From an uncultured Thalassotalea sp. (GTDB lineage Bacteria; Pseudomonadota; Gammaproteobacteria; Enterobacterales; Alteromonadaceae), in assembly GCA_947502355.1 (NCBI GenBank), contig CANMZP010000015.1, forward strand, positions 36,875 through 100,874: DNA of 64,000 nucleotides. Direction: 5' to 3'. Below the pieces are notes generated by a model that was given only the letters and a program-made list of their open reading frames with translations, had not been told where the DNA came from and did no database searches. Below are positions 45,589-54,706 of this stretch, one piece after another. Numbering within the stretch: the first letter of the stretch is position 1; the number at the start of each line of letters is the position of its first letter. A program made the translations under genes and the position numbers.

Positions 45589-46053
45589 ATGTTACTCAAC
45601 TTTGTTAAGACACAAGAACTAACGGAATTAAACAAGCAATTTCTAAGCGCAAACATAAGTGTCGTAAGAGGTGTGTTAAGCACTTCTTCACAAGTTGCAA
45701 AACAAGGCATTGACTACAATCGAGCGGTTATACAATCGTGTGTTTGTAGCCTCGCAACAAACCGTGAACAAGCCGCGAGGGTGATTGATGAGATGTTCAT
45801 GCACGCTAATGAGGTTGAAGATTGCGCATTGAACGTTTTACAGCACACTAGCGACAGCGCTCTGGATAACACTAACGCGTTATTTGCGCGCTTCGAACAT
45901 CCTAGGGCAACTGTTGGAAATGCCGTTGAGAAAAATTTATTAGAATCGCTTATCACAATAAGTGAACCTGCATTGGATAGGCTAAAAAGCACCACTGCGC
46001 AATTCAGTGAATTATCTAATAAACTTGTTACAACAGCGGCTTTGACCAAGTAA
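45589..46053 (+). CDS. Tail-less phasin-like paralogue
   Basis: A 154-residue protein that aligns along its whole length with residues 1-152 of the tailed protein upstream (LNFVKTQELTELNKQFLSAN against LDLFKTKELSAVGRQLIKSN; DYNRAVIQSCVCSLATNREQ against ECNRSVIQSGINSVSTGREQ). It ends just where the Lys-rich tail begins in its neighbour. This is a tandem duplication with gain or loss of the tail. The ATG at 45589 is preferred to the GTG one codon earlier because AAAGG lies upstream at normal spacing. Granule-surface function is inferred. Confidence 0.7.
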   Translation: MLLNFVKTQELTELNKQFLSANISVVRGVLSTSSQVAKQGIDYNRAVIQSCVCSLATNREQAARVIDEMFMHANEVEDCALNVLQHTSDSALDNTNALFARFEHPRATVGNAVEKNLLESLITISEPALDRLKSTTAQFSELSNKLVTTAALTK

Positions 46054-46225
46054 CCAGTTTCGTTACTTTGTTACTACATATTATTGCTTCACATTAGCAT
46101 TTAATATCTTGGTAAGAGCCTCATTCTTGAGGCTTTTTTTTTATAAAAAAGTTATTAAACTAAAATGATGTATGTTAATTTGATGTTAAGCAGCATGACC
46201 ATATTTACACTATCAGGTACTGACC

Positions 46226-47635
46226 ATGTTATTAAAATTACCCGAGTTTGAAAATCTACCATTTTTATCAAATGTGATCCGTGGCAAACAAATCGACACC
46301 TTCGTTATGATCTATGATCAAAGCGATTTAGAAGGTGGGCCATTAAGGTTCAAACAAATCCTTGCCGCTATTCGTTCGAATGTGCGCAGTTTTCCTCAGT
46401 TCCAGCATTTATACAGCCCAAGTCCTTTAGCCAAAAATGGTGAAACCTGGACACTAGATGAAACGTTTGATGCCGAATTCCATGTGCGTCATATCGCCTT
46501 ACCAAAGCCGGGGGACTGGCGCCAGTTTTGTATTCAAATTGCTCGTTTACATGCTCGGCCGTTAGACCAAACTCGACCATTATGGGAAATTAACGTGGTT
46601 GAAGGCTTAGATAATGTCACCGAAGACTCAAAAGGCTATTTCGCTCTGGTGTGTAAGGTGCATCATGCTTTAATGAAAAACGATGCGGATATTGGTATGT
46701 TGTGGTCACTTCATGACGGGTACGAGCCACCTGCAAAAGATTCAACCGTGGTTGATAGCAGCTTAACGGGCATGGTGTCAGATTTATTCCATTTTGGTGG
46801 TACCAAGCTTATCAGCCCGATCAGTCAGTCTTTACAAGTGGCATTTAATCAGGGCTACAAAGTCAGTAAAAATGTGTTCCCTATGGTGCGCTTTTTTACC
46901 AGTGGTTTACTTGGTCAGCGTAAAGTCTCCTATACCCGATTTAATACCAATATTTCAAACTTCAGGGTTTGGGAAACCTGTACCATTGAATTGGAAAAAC
47001 TCGACACCATCAAAAAAGCCTTCCCTGGGGCCTATTATGAACATGTCACCTTGAGTATTTTGGGCGATGCTTTAAAAACCTTTTTAGAAGATAAAGAAGA
47101 GCTAGGTAGCGCCAACCTTCGCACCTTTGTGTTAGATACCAACCTTGATGGTGAAAACATAAATTTTGATGCCTCAGTAATGAATCTGGCCACCGATGTC
47201 AAAGAATTTGAAGAGCGTTTAGCTTTGTATGCCGATGACTGCATTGATAGACAAAAAGTAAAAACCTTAAGCATTAAAGCGAATAAGATCTCTCCTTTGC
47301 AAAGTTTATCGTACAGCAATACGTTATTGCATAGCATTCAAAGTGACTCGCTTGGCAGCCCAATCGCTAACACGGCACTGGTGTTCTTACCGGAGTATAA
47401 GAAAGAAGTTACTTTACTTGGTGCACCATTACGCTATTTCTCTTGTGTACCAGAGATCACAGATGGTCTTGGGTTAATCCACACGGCGACGATTATTGAT
47501 GGTAATTTGAATTTAACGTTTACCTCGTGTCGTGAAATGATGACAGAACCTGATGTATATCGAGATACTTTGAAGCAATCGGCTGAGAAGTTATACCAAA
47601 TAGCAAAACAACGCCTAGGAGAATTAGATGCTTAA
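46226..47635 (+). CDS. WS/DGAT-family acyltransferase with altered active-site motif
   Basis: A 469-residue member of the wax ester synthase/diacylglycerol acyltransferase family, which esterifies acyl-CoA to alcohols or diacylglycerol. Supporting segments are the conserved PLDQTRPLWEINVVEGL and the active-site region KVHHALMKNDADIGM. The usual HHxxxDG motif is changed: H146-H147 are kept, but Lys151-Asn152 replace Asp-Gly, and the later VNDVVLA-like block is weak (YEHVTLSILGDAL). Activity is therefore uncertain. The stop codon overlaps the next gene by 8 bases, so the lipase-like protein is co-expressed. Confidence 0.78.
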   Translation: MLLKLPEFENLPFLSNVIRGKQIDTFVMIYDQSDLEGGPLRFKQILAAIRSNVRSFPQFQHLYSPSPLAKNGETWTLDETFDAEFHVRHIALPKPGDWRQFCIQIARLHARPLDQTRPLWEINVVEGLDNVTEDSKGYFALVCKVHHALMKNDADIGMLWSLHDGYEPPAKDSTVVDSSLTGMVSDLFHFGGTKLISPISQSLQVAFNQGYKVSKNVFPMVRFFTSGLLGQRKVSYTRFNTNISNFRVWETCTIELEKLDTIKKAFPGAYYEHVTLSILGDALKTFLEDKEELGSANLRTFVLDTNLDGENINFDASVMNLATDVKEFEERLALYADDCIDRQKVKTLSIKANKISPLQSLSYSNTLLHSIQSDSLGSPIANTALVFLPEYKKEVTLLGAPLRYFSCVPEITDGLGLIHTATIIDGNLNLTFTSCREMMTEPDVYRDTLKQSAEKLYQIAKQRLGELDA

Positions 47636-48461
47636 TAATTTATCTGAACGTCTTAATTTTTCAAAAAATCGAGAACGCCATTTAGGGCCGTCATTATTAA
47701 GTACCTTGTTAGAAGTACGTTCACTAACTTCAGTACTCAGTTTAACTCTAACATCACCCACTTTAGCCACACTTCCTAAAGGTGATGAACATCCAGTGTT
47801 GGTGATCCCCGGTTTTACTGCTGGCGATATCGAAACCATTTTTTTGCGCAAGTACTTAAAATCGAGAAATTATCGGGTTCACACTTGGAATCTTGGACGT
47901 AATGTTGGCCCTAATGCGGGTCTTGAGCAGCGTTTGGTTGAAAAGGTTAAATCTTTAACCGAAGTGTATGGCAAGAAAGTGACCCTAATTGGTTGGAGTC
48001 TGGGGGGAATTTATGCTCGTCATCTTGGCCATGCGGTGCCTGAACATGTTAGGCAGGTCATCTCGTTGGGCAGTCCGTTTGCCTTTACCGATACGATGAA
48101 CGAAGCATCACCAATAATTTTGAGTTTATTGCACTTTGTCACCGGCCGAAAAACCGATGAGTTGGTGGACCGACGCTTTACCAAGTACTGGCGCCGTACA
48201 CCTCCGGTGCCAACAACATCCATTTTTTCCTATACCGATGGGGCGGTGCATTGGAAATCGTGTATTGATCCACTCGATCATGAGCGAGCTGAGAATGTCC
48301 GTGTACCGGGCAGCCACGCCGGCTTAATTGCTAACCCTCTGGTATTTAGCATTTTAGCCGACAGACTCGCTCAAGATCCTGACGAGTGGCAGCCATTTGA
48401 ACACAAAGGCAGTAGTCGTTTGCTTAATATGGTCGCATCACCACTGGAATTAATGCCATAG
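47628..48461 (+). CDS. Lipase-like alpha/beta hydrolase
   Basis: A 277-residue hydrolase with the oxyanion-side strand PVLVIPGFTAGD, the nucleophile elbow LIGWSLGGIYARHLG (G-W-S-L-G) and the LIANPLVFSILADRL region near the C-terminus that follows the putative catalytic His (GSHAG). It resembles triacylglycerol lipase/PGAP1-like enzymes. It has no signal peptide, suggesting action on intracellular lipid. It overlaps the acyltransferase gene by 8 bases and precedes an HSL-like gene by 7 bases, forming one operon. Confidence 0.85.
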   Translation: MLNNLSERLNFSKNRERHLGPSLLSTLLEVRSLTSVLSLTLTSPTLATLPKGDEHPVLVIPGFTAGDIETIFLRKYLKSRNYRVHTWNLGRNVGPNAGLEQRLVEKVKSLTEVYGKKVTLIGWSLGGIYARHLGHAVPEHVRQVISLGSPFAFTDTMNEASPIILSLLHFVTGRKTDELVDRRFTKYWRRTPPVPTTSIFSYTDGAVHWKSCIDPLDHERAENVRVPGSHAGLIANPLVFSILADRLAQDPDEWQPFEHKGSSRLLNMVASPLELMP

Positions 48462-48468
48462 GCGAGAA

Positions 48469-49374
48469 ATGAGCGTACAAAATTATTTATTGAAGCAATA
48501 TCTTCGCCGTTACTACAAACCACGGTTTGATGAAAGTTTAACGCTAGAAGCTGCCCGCTTAGAATTAAACAGTGTGATCAATAACTACATGCCGTCACCC
48601 TGTCGCTCGTTAGCGATTAGCAATGCGAGTATTGGAGGCATTGAAAGCGAAATTGTTACCCATAAAGCAAGAAAGAGCAAAGGCACCTTCTTTTATATAC
48701 ATGGTGGGGCTTTTGCGATGGGATCAGCAGAAAGCCATCGGGGCATTACGTGTGAATTGGCCAAAGGACATCAGCTAAAGCTGGTTGTCCCAAATTATCG
48801 ACTCGCACCGGAGCATAAGTTTCCGGCTGCAATTGAGGATTTATTCCTTTGTTGGCAATCTCTGATATCCGATCCGCAAACCCAATACCCGATTATTCTT
48901 GGCGGCGATCAGGCTGGTGCCTGTATTGCGTTGCAATTTTTATTGCAGCTTAAGCAGTCGTCTCTGCCTATGCCATCAGCATTTGTTGGGATCTCGGGTT
49001 TGTATGATCTGACATTGTCTTCTCCATCGCTAGAGCTTTTTGCCGAAACCGATTGCGCCAATCGAATCAATATCTTTATTCGCGGCATAGATTATTATTT
49101 GTCGGAAGGCATCGACTTAGGCGCACCGACTATCTCTCCAATGTTTGCCGACCTAAGTGGTTTGCCGCCAATGTTGTTGCAGGTCGCAACCAATGAGTTA
49201 TTGCGAGACGACTCCATACGGCTTGAACAAGCCATTAAACAACAGGGCGGTCATGTATGTTTGCAACAATGGGAGGATGTACCGTCATGTTGGCATATTG
49301 CTGCTTCAGCACTTCCCGAAGGGAGAGCCGCCATTAAGAAAATCGGCGAGTTTATTAAGCACCATTGCTTTTAA
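48469..49374 (+). CDS. HSL-family alpha/beta hydrolase lacking catalytic Ser and His
   Basis: A 301-residue protein of the hormone-sensitive-lipase family (alpha/beta hydrolase fold 3). The oxyanion motif IHGGAFAMGS and the core PNYRLAPEHKFPAA are intact. The nucleophile elbow reads GGDQAGA instead of GDSAGG, so Ser is replaced by Gln148. The position that holds the catalytic His in the sister protein (DMPHVH) is Ser273 (DVPSCWH). The frame is otherwise open, and codon use is normal. It is probably a pseudoenzyme that binds but does not cleave lipid esters, or a partner of the intact neighbour. Confidence 0.85.
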   Translation: MSVQNYLLKQYLRRYYKPRFDESLTLEAARLELNSVINNYMPSPCRSLAISNASIGGIESEIVTHKARKSKGTFFYIHGGAFAMGSAESHRGITCELAKGHQLKLVVPNYRLAPEHKFPAAIEDLFLCWQSLISDPQTQYPIILGGDQAGACIALQFLLQLKQSSLPMPSAFVGISGLYDLTLSSPSLELFAETDCANRINIFIRGIDYYLSEGIDLGAPTISPMFADLSGLPPMLLQVATNELLRDDSIRLEQAIKQQGGHVCLQQWEDVPSCWHIAASALPEGRAAIKKIGEFIKHHCF

Positions 49375-49403
49375 TTGAATAATTAGAATTACAAGGAAAT
49401 CGG

Positions 49404-50384
49404 ATGTCAGTCAGCGACACAGTCGACAATAGCAAAACTGAATTTGCCAATGCCAGTATTAGTTGGCAAGCGAAGGTATTTAACAAAGTCTTTCTCTCAA
49501 CGTTCGTTAAATCACATATGCATCAAATGGAAACGGATATGTATATGGATGTGGGTAAGTTCAGACGTTTCGCCAAAAAATTTGACTCTATCATGTCCAG
49601 TCAACCGCACGGGGTATGTGTTTCTAGTAAAAAAATTGCGGGCGTTCATTGCAGTTGGTTAACCGTACCGTCGCAAAGTAAGCGGGTGATTTTATATTTG
49701 CACGGTGGCGGCTTCTGTATTCATATGCCAAAAACGTATGATGGCTTTGTCTCAAAGCTCGCCAGTCAACTCAACGCCAATGCCTTAATACCGGATTATC
49801 GCCTCGCTCCTGAAAGCCCATTTCCAAGTGGGTCGGATGATTGTTTGGCGTGTTATAAATGGTTATTAAATCAAGGTTATAGTCCTCATAACATCATCAT
49901 TGCTGGCGATTCGGCCGGTGGTCAATTCACCTTAACAACGTTAATTCGCATTCGTGACGAGCAATTGCCCATCCCGGCTGCGGCGATCTTAATTTCACCG
50001 TGTACCGACTTAAGCCAAGAAGGTTTTGATATTATGGGTGAGGATGATGGTAGAGACCCTATGTTTGTTAAAGGTGCCATGTTGCAAATGGGCAAAAACT
50101 ACATCCCTTCGAGCCATGATGACCATGACCCATTAATCTCACCGGTTTATGATCATTTAAGTGGACTACCGCCAATTCAGTGCCATGTTGGCTCAACCGA
50201 ATTGCTGTTTACTCATTCAACCCGACTTATTGAGAACATTAAGCGAAATAATCGCCCGGCCGAATTATTGATATGGAAAGATATGCCACATGTTCACCCT
50301 TTATTTTCGATATTGCCAGAAAGTAAGCTCGCGCTCGATAAAATGATTGATTTTGCCAATAAGGAACTGGCTAAAGCCGATTAA
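49404..50384 (+). CDS. HSL-family esterase/lipase, intact triad
   Basis: A 326-residue hormone-sensitive-lipase family hydrolase. The oxyanion motif is LYLHGGGFCIH, the nucleophile Ser170 in AGDSAGG, the acidic residue probably Glu266 in GSTELL, and the catalytic His296 in DMPHVHPLF. The two C-x-x-x-type core segments PDYRLAPESPFPSG and LSGLPPIQCHVG are also found in the upstream defective paralogue. It is likely to hydrolyse short or medium acyl esters. AAGGAAATCGG precedes the start. Confidence 0.9.
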   Translation: MSVSDTVDNSKTEFANASISWQAKVFNKVFLSTFVKSHMHQMETDMYMDVGKFRRFAKKFDSIMSSQPHGVCVSSKKIAGVHCSWLTVPSQSKRVILYLHGGGFCIHMPKTYDGFVSKLASQLNANALIPDYRLAPESPFPSGSDDCLACYKWLLNQGYSPHNIIIAGDSAGGQFTLTTLIRIRDEQLPIPAAAILISPCTDLSQEGFDIMGEDDGRDPMFVKGAMLQMGKNYIPSSHDDHDPLISPVYDHLSGLPPIQCHVGSTELLFTHSTRLIENIKRNNRPAELLIWKDMPHVHPLFSILPESKLALDKMIDFANKELAKAD

Positions 50385-50475
50385 TCAAATTTGTGGAATT
50401 GATAGCAATCAACACAAATTGGCGTTCTCTTATGAATGCCAATTTGCTCCTTGCTAAATCTGTATTTAGACTTAA

Positions 50476-50655
50476 TGGGTTTGGTATTACTACTGTAGTG
50501 ACAAAGGTCATTCTAAAAATGTGTACAGTAATGGGGTAGGGTTAGGCTATTTAATTGCCTCAAAACTTGGATTAGAAATGGGCTTTTACATTGATAAAGG
50601 CCCGGATGATACCGCTTTTTATATTCAGATGGGCAGTGCCTGGGCAATTCGGTAA
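50476..50655 (+). pseudogene. Remnant of an outer-membrane beta-barrel C-terminus
   Basis: The plus-strand frame from 50476 to the TAA at 50653 has no start codon of its own but reads GVGLGYLIASKLGLEMGFYI followed by DKGPDD and FYIQMGSAWAIR, the alternating pattern of the last strands of an Omp85/D15-like barrel. A stop codon lies directly upstream (50473-50475). It is probably the tail of a deleted gene; the patatin-like gene beside it is of interest because patatin and Omp85 domains occur together in some proteins. Confidence 0.4.
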
Positions 50656-50668
50656 TTTTTAGTAAGCG

Positions 50669-51589
50669 TTATTCCATTAGGTATTCTGGTTCGGCGAGTG
50701 CTTCATCGTTAACCAGGTGCCCCAAACATTGCTCGGCTCTAATGTAGCCGAGTAAAATCATTTCAGCCGCTTTATCAAATTCAAGCGTGCCACAGACATT
50801 TCTTGGGATCTCAATAATATGATCCGGCGGGTAAGCGGCCAGTTTTTGTCTGGCAATGGTCGATTGCATTGCATCAAATGCCTGGTTGGCAATTTCATAG
50901 GCATTCCAGTCTACAAAGGTGTTTCTCGTTAGTCGGTGTTGAATTTTATCAACAAACTCGCCAATTTTGTGCTGGAATTTTTTCGACTCTTTTGGCCTAA
51001 CCTGTTTGTCTGTGTCAGGTTGCGCTTCCTCTTGTGGCTTACCGCCAAGGTTAATGGCCAGAGTAAAGTCGGTTTTATCATGAAAGGTTGGTGCAATAGG
51101 TACTGGATTAAGTACCCCACCATCAATGAGCTCAACACCGTGTACTTCAAATGGGGTCATTAATAATGGTAACGAAATTGAGGCTCTAATGGCATCAAAC
51201 AATGGACCTGAATTTATCCAAATTTCCTTTTCGCCCTTTATATCAGCGGCAACGGCAGTAAATCGAATCGGTAAATCTTCAATGTGTTCATCGCCAACCA
51301 ACTTAACTAGGGTGTCGATGATTTTATCACCCTTAATTAACCCATCGGTTGTCCAGGCAATATCGAGCAAGCGCACCATATCCACTTTGCGAATTGAGCG
51401 TACCCATTGTTCAAATTCATCCAGTTTGCCCGCAGTATAAATACCACCGACCATGGCGCCAATAGAACAACCCGAAATAGAGGCTATTTCAAAGTTATTT
51501 TCTTCTAGCCAACGGATAACGCCAATATGAGCAAGCCCACGTGCACCACCACTGCCTAATACCAATGAAATCGATGTTTTGTTTGCCAT
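50669..51589 (-). CDS. Patatin-like phospholipase (RssA family)
   Basis: A 306-residue patatin-family lipid acyl hydrolase. The oxyanion loop is LGSGGARGLAHIG, the nucleophile motif GCSIGAMVGG, and the dyad Asp lies in LIDGGVLNPVP. No signal peptide is present, so it is probably cytoplasmic. RssA-type proteins are widespread and of unclear function. It runs toward the barrel remnant and 8 bases after the HAD phosphatase gene on the same strand. Confidence 0.92.
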   Translation of the reverse strand: MANKTSISLVLGSGGARGLAHIGVIRWLEENNFEIASISGCSIGAMVGGIYTAGKLDEFEQWVRSIRKVDMVRLLDIAWTTDGLIKGDKIIDTLVKLVGDEHIEDLPIRFTAVAADIKGEKEIWINSGPLFDAIRASISLPLLMTPFEVHGVELIDGGVLNPVPIAPTFHDKTDFTLAINLGGKPQEEAQPDTDKQVRPKESKKFQHKIGEFVDKIQHRLTRNTFVDWNAYEIANQAFDAMQSTIARQKLAAYPPDHIIEIPRNVCGTLEFDKAAEMILLGYIRAEQCLGHLVNDEALAEPEYLME

Positions 51590-51597
51590 AAATTATG

Positions 51598-52452
51598 CTA
51601 TTCCGCTAATAAATCTTCATTGCACACACCCAATAGGGTCAGTATTGCGTCATTCCAGCCAATGGGGCCCGGGAATTTCGCTCTGATCATATTGGCATGA
51701 TCTTCTAGGATCAAATTTTGATGGACAGGCGAGTCAACAATAATGGCCACGTCGGCAAAATTCAGCATTGGTGCGTCATTTTCACTGTCGCCCAATGCAA
51801 TTAAGGTTGGGGCCTGTTGATTTTGCTTTTCATACAATTGCTTTAAGGTACGCAAAGGTGCGGCTTTATCGTGCTGACCAAATACATAAACTAATGAACC
51901 ATTAATCATGCAGGTAAGCTGTAATTGCTTTAACGTCTCTTTGAATTGTTTTAATTGTTCATCACTGTCTTGCCATACAATCAGCTCTGAAAATTCCCTA
52001 AGCTTGATTTGTCGGGCATGGCTTAACGGTAAGTGACCAATAATGGCAATATCTTCGGCACTTACATCGGCTTCATGTTCAAACTTAAATTGTTGGGACA
52101 AATCGCTTAGCTTTTTACGTATTTCAATGGTTTTGCTGCCGTAGACGATTACCCAGAATTCACCAATATCAACGAGTTTAAGATCAACGGACTCTAGATA
52201 AACTAAGGTTTCATCCGAAAAGTAATCTTTGGCCACATAAATGGCGGCACCATTTTCAACAACAAAAGGGTGGCTGTTATCTAGCTGTCGAGTAATTGGC
52301 ACTGTTTGAGCGAACGTTTTGCTGGTATTGAAAATGATCGGGATGTTTTGATCACAGCAGCACTCTAAAGCCTGCGCGGCTTTATGGAAACTGTAGGTGT
52401 TGTGGTCAAGTAACGTACCATTTAGGTCGGTAGAAATTATATAACTGCTCAA
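51598..52452 (-). CDS. HAD phosphatase, mannosyl-3-phosphoglycerate phosphatase-like
   Basis: A 284-residue class IIB HAD hydrolase of the mannosyl-3-phosphoglycerate phosphatase/YedP type. Motif II is FNTSKT, the Mg-binding motif IV IALGDSENDAPML. Motif I reads STDLNGTLLDH: the nucleophile Asp9 is kept but the +2 Asp, the general acid/base, is Asn11. This should slow or abolish phosphatase turnover. No mannosylglycerate synthesis gene lies nearby, so the substrate is unknown. Confidence 0.85.
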   Translation of the reverse strand: MSSYIISTDLNGTLLDHNTYSFHKAAQALECCCDQNIPIIFNTSKTFAQTVPITRQLDNSHPFVVENGAAIYVAKDYFSDETLVYLESVDLKLVDIGEFWVIVYGSKTIEIRKKLSDLSQQFKFEHEADVSAEDIAIIGHLPLSHARQIKLREFSELIVWQDSDEQLKQFKETLKQLQLTCMINGSLVYVFGQHDKAAPLRTLKQLYEKQNQQAPTLIALGDSENDAPMLNFADVAIIVDSPVHQNLILEDHANMIRAKFPGPIGWNDAILTLLGVCNEDLLAE

Positions 52453-52508
52453 TATGCACTCCTTAACGATGTACTTCTAGGAGAAGGGATCGTTGCGTTT
52501 TTCCTTTT

Positions 52509-52617
52509 TTAGGGCCTGTTTATCATTTAATAATAATTACCACGGACTATAAAAATGGTTATTAAAACAAGCACTTTTTCGAACAAAAGTGATTTAACAA
52601 AGCTAAACAGTCCCTAA
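52509..52617. repeat. MITE-like inverted-repeat element, copy A
   Basis: The ends TTAGGGCCTGTTTA and TAAACAGTCCCTAA pair at 13 of 14 positions around about 80 bases without coding capacity. The right half (from TCGAACAAAAGT) matches a second element at 58371-58409 at 30 of 39 positions, including the terminal repeat. The remaining 280 bases up to cysJ hold no gene and presumably its promoter. Confidence 0.6.
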
Positions 52618-52900
52618 TAAAAAGTTAACCTAGTATTACTAAACCATAAATTTCGGTGTTTGCCTATAGGGGATTTTCAGATAACGACTCGAATATTAGA
52701 TATAAGTCATAACAAAATCGTTTTATTGGGGGTTTACCCGCAAAATTTAGCCGCAGCCCCCATATCTCGTCAGTTTTTCGTGGTTATGTAACCGCTTATT
52801 CATATTTGATATAAAAAATCATTATCTATTCTTTTATGTTTTATCGACGGCTGTTTATCCTCTAATCAATATTATTTTTACAATAGGGTTTGGGATATCT

Positions 52901-54706
52901 ATGTTGGTTAAGGCACCAAATGATACAAGCGCCAGTTTAAGCCAGGATGAGTTACAGCGATTAAAAAACGCAACTGCGCAATACTCACCGCTACAACTGG
53001 CATGGGCAAGTGGTTATTTAGCTGCTAAAAGTGAGCAGGGCGGTTCAAATGACAATAGCATTGGCAGCGTTGCAAAACCGGCTGGTAAACTGACCATCTT
53101 ATTTGGTTCACAAACGGGTAACGCCAAAGCGGTTGCCCAAAAGGTTGCGGCTGACGCTTCGAGTAGAGGCATTAAAGCCGACTTAGTGAATATGGCCGAC
53201 TATAAGCCAAAATCATTAAAATCTGAAACGCACCTTATTGTCATTACTAGCACCAATGGTGAGGGTGAGCCACCTGATGATGCCTTGGCATTACACGAAT
53301 TCTTAGGTTCAAAGAGAGCGCCTAAATTAGCCTCTTTGCAATATTCTGTGTTGGCTTTAGGCGATTCCAGTTATGAGTTTTTCTGTCAAACTGGCAAAGA
53401 CTTTGACCAAAAGCTATCCGCTTTAGGTGCGAAAGCCGTCATTGAACGCATTGATTGTGATGTTGATTACCAGCAGCAAGTCGCGAACTGGCAACAAAAG
53501 AGTCTAGATTTGTTTGCTGAAGATTTGAGTTCACCAAGTGCCGATGTCGTGCAACTGCCTTTAGATGGGCAACTTAATTCGACCAGTGTGAGTGAGTACA
53601 GCAAAGAAAAACCTTTTTTGGCCACGGTATTGGAAAACCAAAAAATTACCGGCCGCGATTCAAACAAAGTTGTCCATCATGTTGAAATCGATTTAACCGA
53701 CTCCGGTTTAACTTATCAGGTGGGCGATGCTTTAGGCATTTGGCCTAAAAATGATAATGGCTTAGCGCAAGCGTTAGCAACATTGTTATCTTTGGATTTA
53801 CAAGCACAGGTTGAGCTTGCTGGCGAAAAGTTATCATTAACGCAAGCCCTTGTTGAAAAATTGGAAATTACCGCTTTGGCTAAGCAAACCTTGCAGGCTT
53901 GGTTAGCCCATGCAAACAGTGAAGAGCTTAACGCCATTAGTAATGATGGCGATACATTAAGGCAATACCTTAACCGTTATCAGTTAATTGACTTGCTAAC
54001 CCAGTACCCAGGCAAAGTCAGCGAGCAGGCCTTTGTCGACTTATTACCGGCATTAACACCGCGTTTATATTCCATTGCTTCCAGTCAGCAAGAAGTGGAG
54101 GAAGAAGTGCACTTAACCGTTGGACTACTTAATTTTGAAAGCGATGGTGAAGCTCGAACGGGCTGTGCATCTGGGTATTTAATTGAGCGCTTAAATGCAG
54201 ATGATGAAATTGACGTGTTTATTGAGCACAACAATAATTTTCGCTTACCCGATAATACCGATACGCCAATTATTATGGTTGGGCCGGGCACCGGTGTTGC
54301 ACCGTTTAGAGCCTTTATGCAAGAGAGAGAAGCAACAGGTGCTGAGGGCGAAAACTGGTTGTTCTTTGGCGATCAAACCTTTACTCAGGACTTTTTGTAC
54401 CAGGTTGAATGGCAGGGCTATGTAAAATCTGGTTTGCTCACCAAACTCGATGTGGCGTTTTCTCGTGATCAAGTAGAAAAAGTCTATGTCCAACATAAAT
54501 TAAAGCAACAAGGTGAACAGGTTTTTGCTTGGCTTGAAAAAGGTGCGCATTTTTATGTGTGTGGCGATATGTCAAAAATGGCCAAGGATGTGCATCAAGC
54601 ACTGGTCGAGATCATTATTGAGCACGGTGGCAAAAGCGAACAACAAGCCGAAGATTATTTAAAACAACTGCGCATTAATAAGCGTTATCAGAAGGATGTA
54701 TATTAA
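52901..54706 (+). CDS. cysJ: Sulfite reductase (NADPH) flavoprotein alpha subunit
   Basis: A 601-residue diflavin reductase that passes electrons from NADPH through FAD and FMN to CysI. An N-terminal flavodoxin domain (about residues 65-205: [33 protein letters not shown]) is followed by an FAD domain (about 230-450: [11 protein letters not shown]) and an NADPH domain ([19 protein letters not shown]; ends in RYQKDVY). E. coli CysJ has 599 residues. Its stop TAA shares one base with the cysI ATG, so translation is coupled. Confidence 0.97.
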   Translation: MLVKAPNDTSASLSQDELQRLKNATAQYSPLQLAWASGYLAAKSEQGGSNDNSIGSVAKPAGKLTILFGSQTGNAKAVAQKVAADASSRGIKADLVNMADYKPKSLKSETHLIVITSTNGEGEPPDDALALHEFLGSKRAPKLASLQYSVLALGDSSYEFFCQTGKDFDQKLSALGAKAVIERIDCDVDYQQQVANWQQKSLDLFAEDLSSPSADVVQLPLDGQLNSTSVSEYSKEKPFLATVLENQKITGRDSNKVVHHVEIDLTDSGLTYQVGDALGIWPKNDNGLAQALATLLSLDLQAQVELAGEKLSLTQALVEKLEITALAKQTLQAWLAHANSEELNAISNDGDTLRQYLNRYQLIDLLTQYPGKVSEQAFVDLLPALTPRLYSIASSQQEVEEEVHLTVGLLNFESDGEARTGCASGYLIERLNADDEIDVFIEHNNNFRLPDNTDTPIIMVGPGTGVAPFRAFMQEREATGAEGENWLFFGDQTFTQDFLYQVEWQGYVKSGLLTKLDVAFSRDQVEKVYVQHKLKQQGEQVFAWLEKGAHFYVCGDMSKMAKDVHQALVEIIIEHGGKSEQQAEDYLKQLRINKRYQKDVY

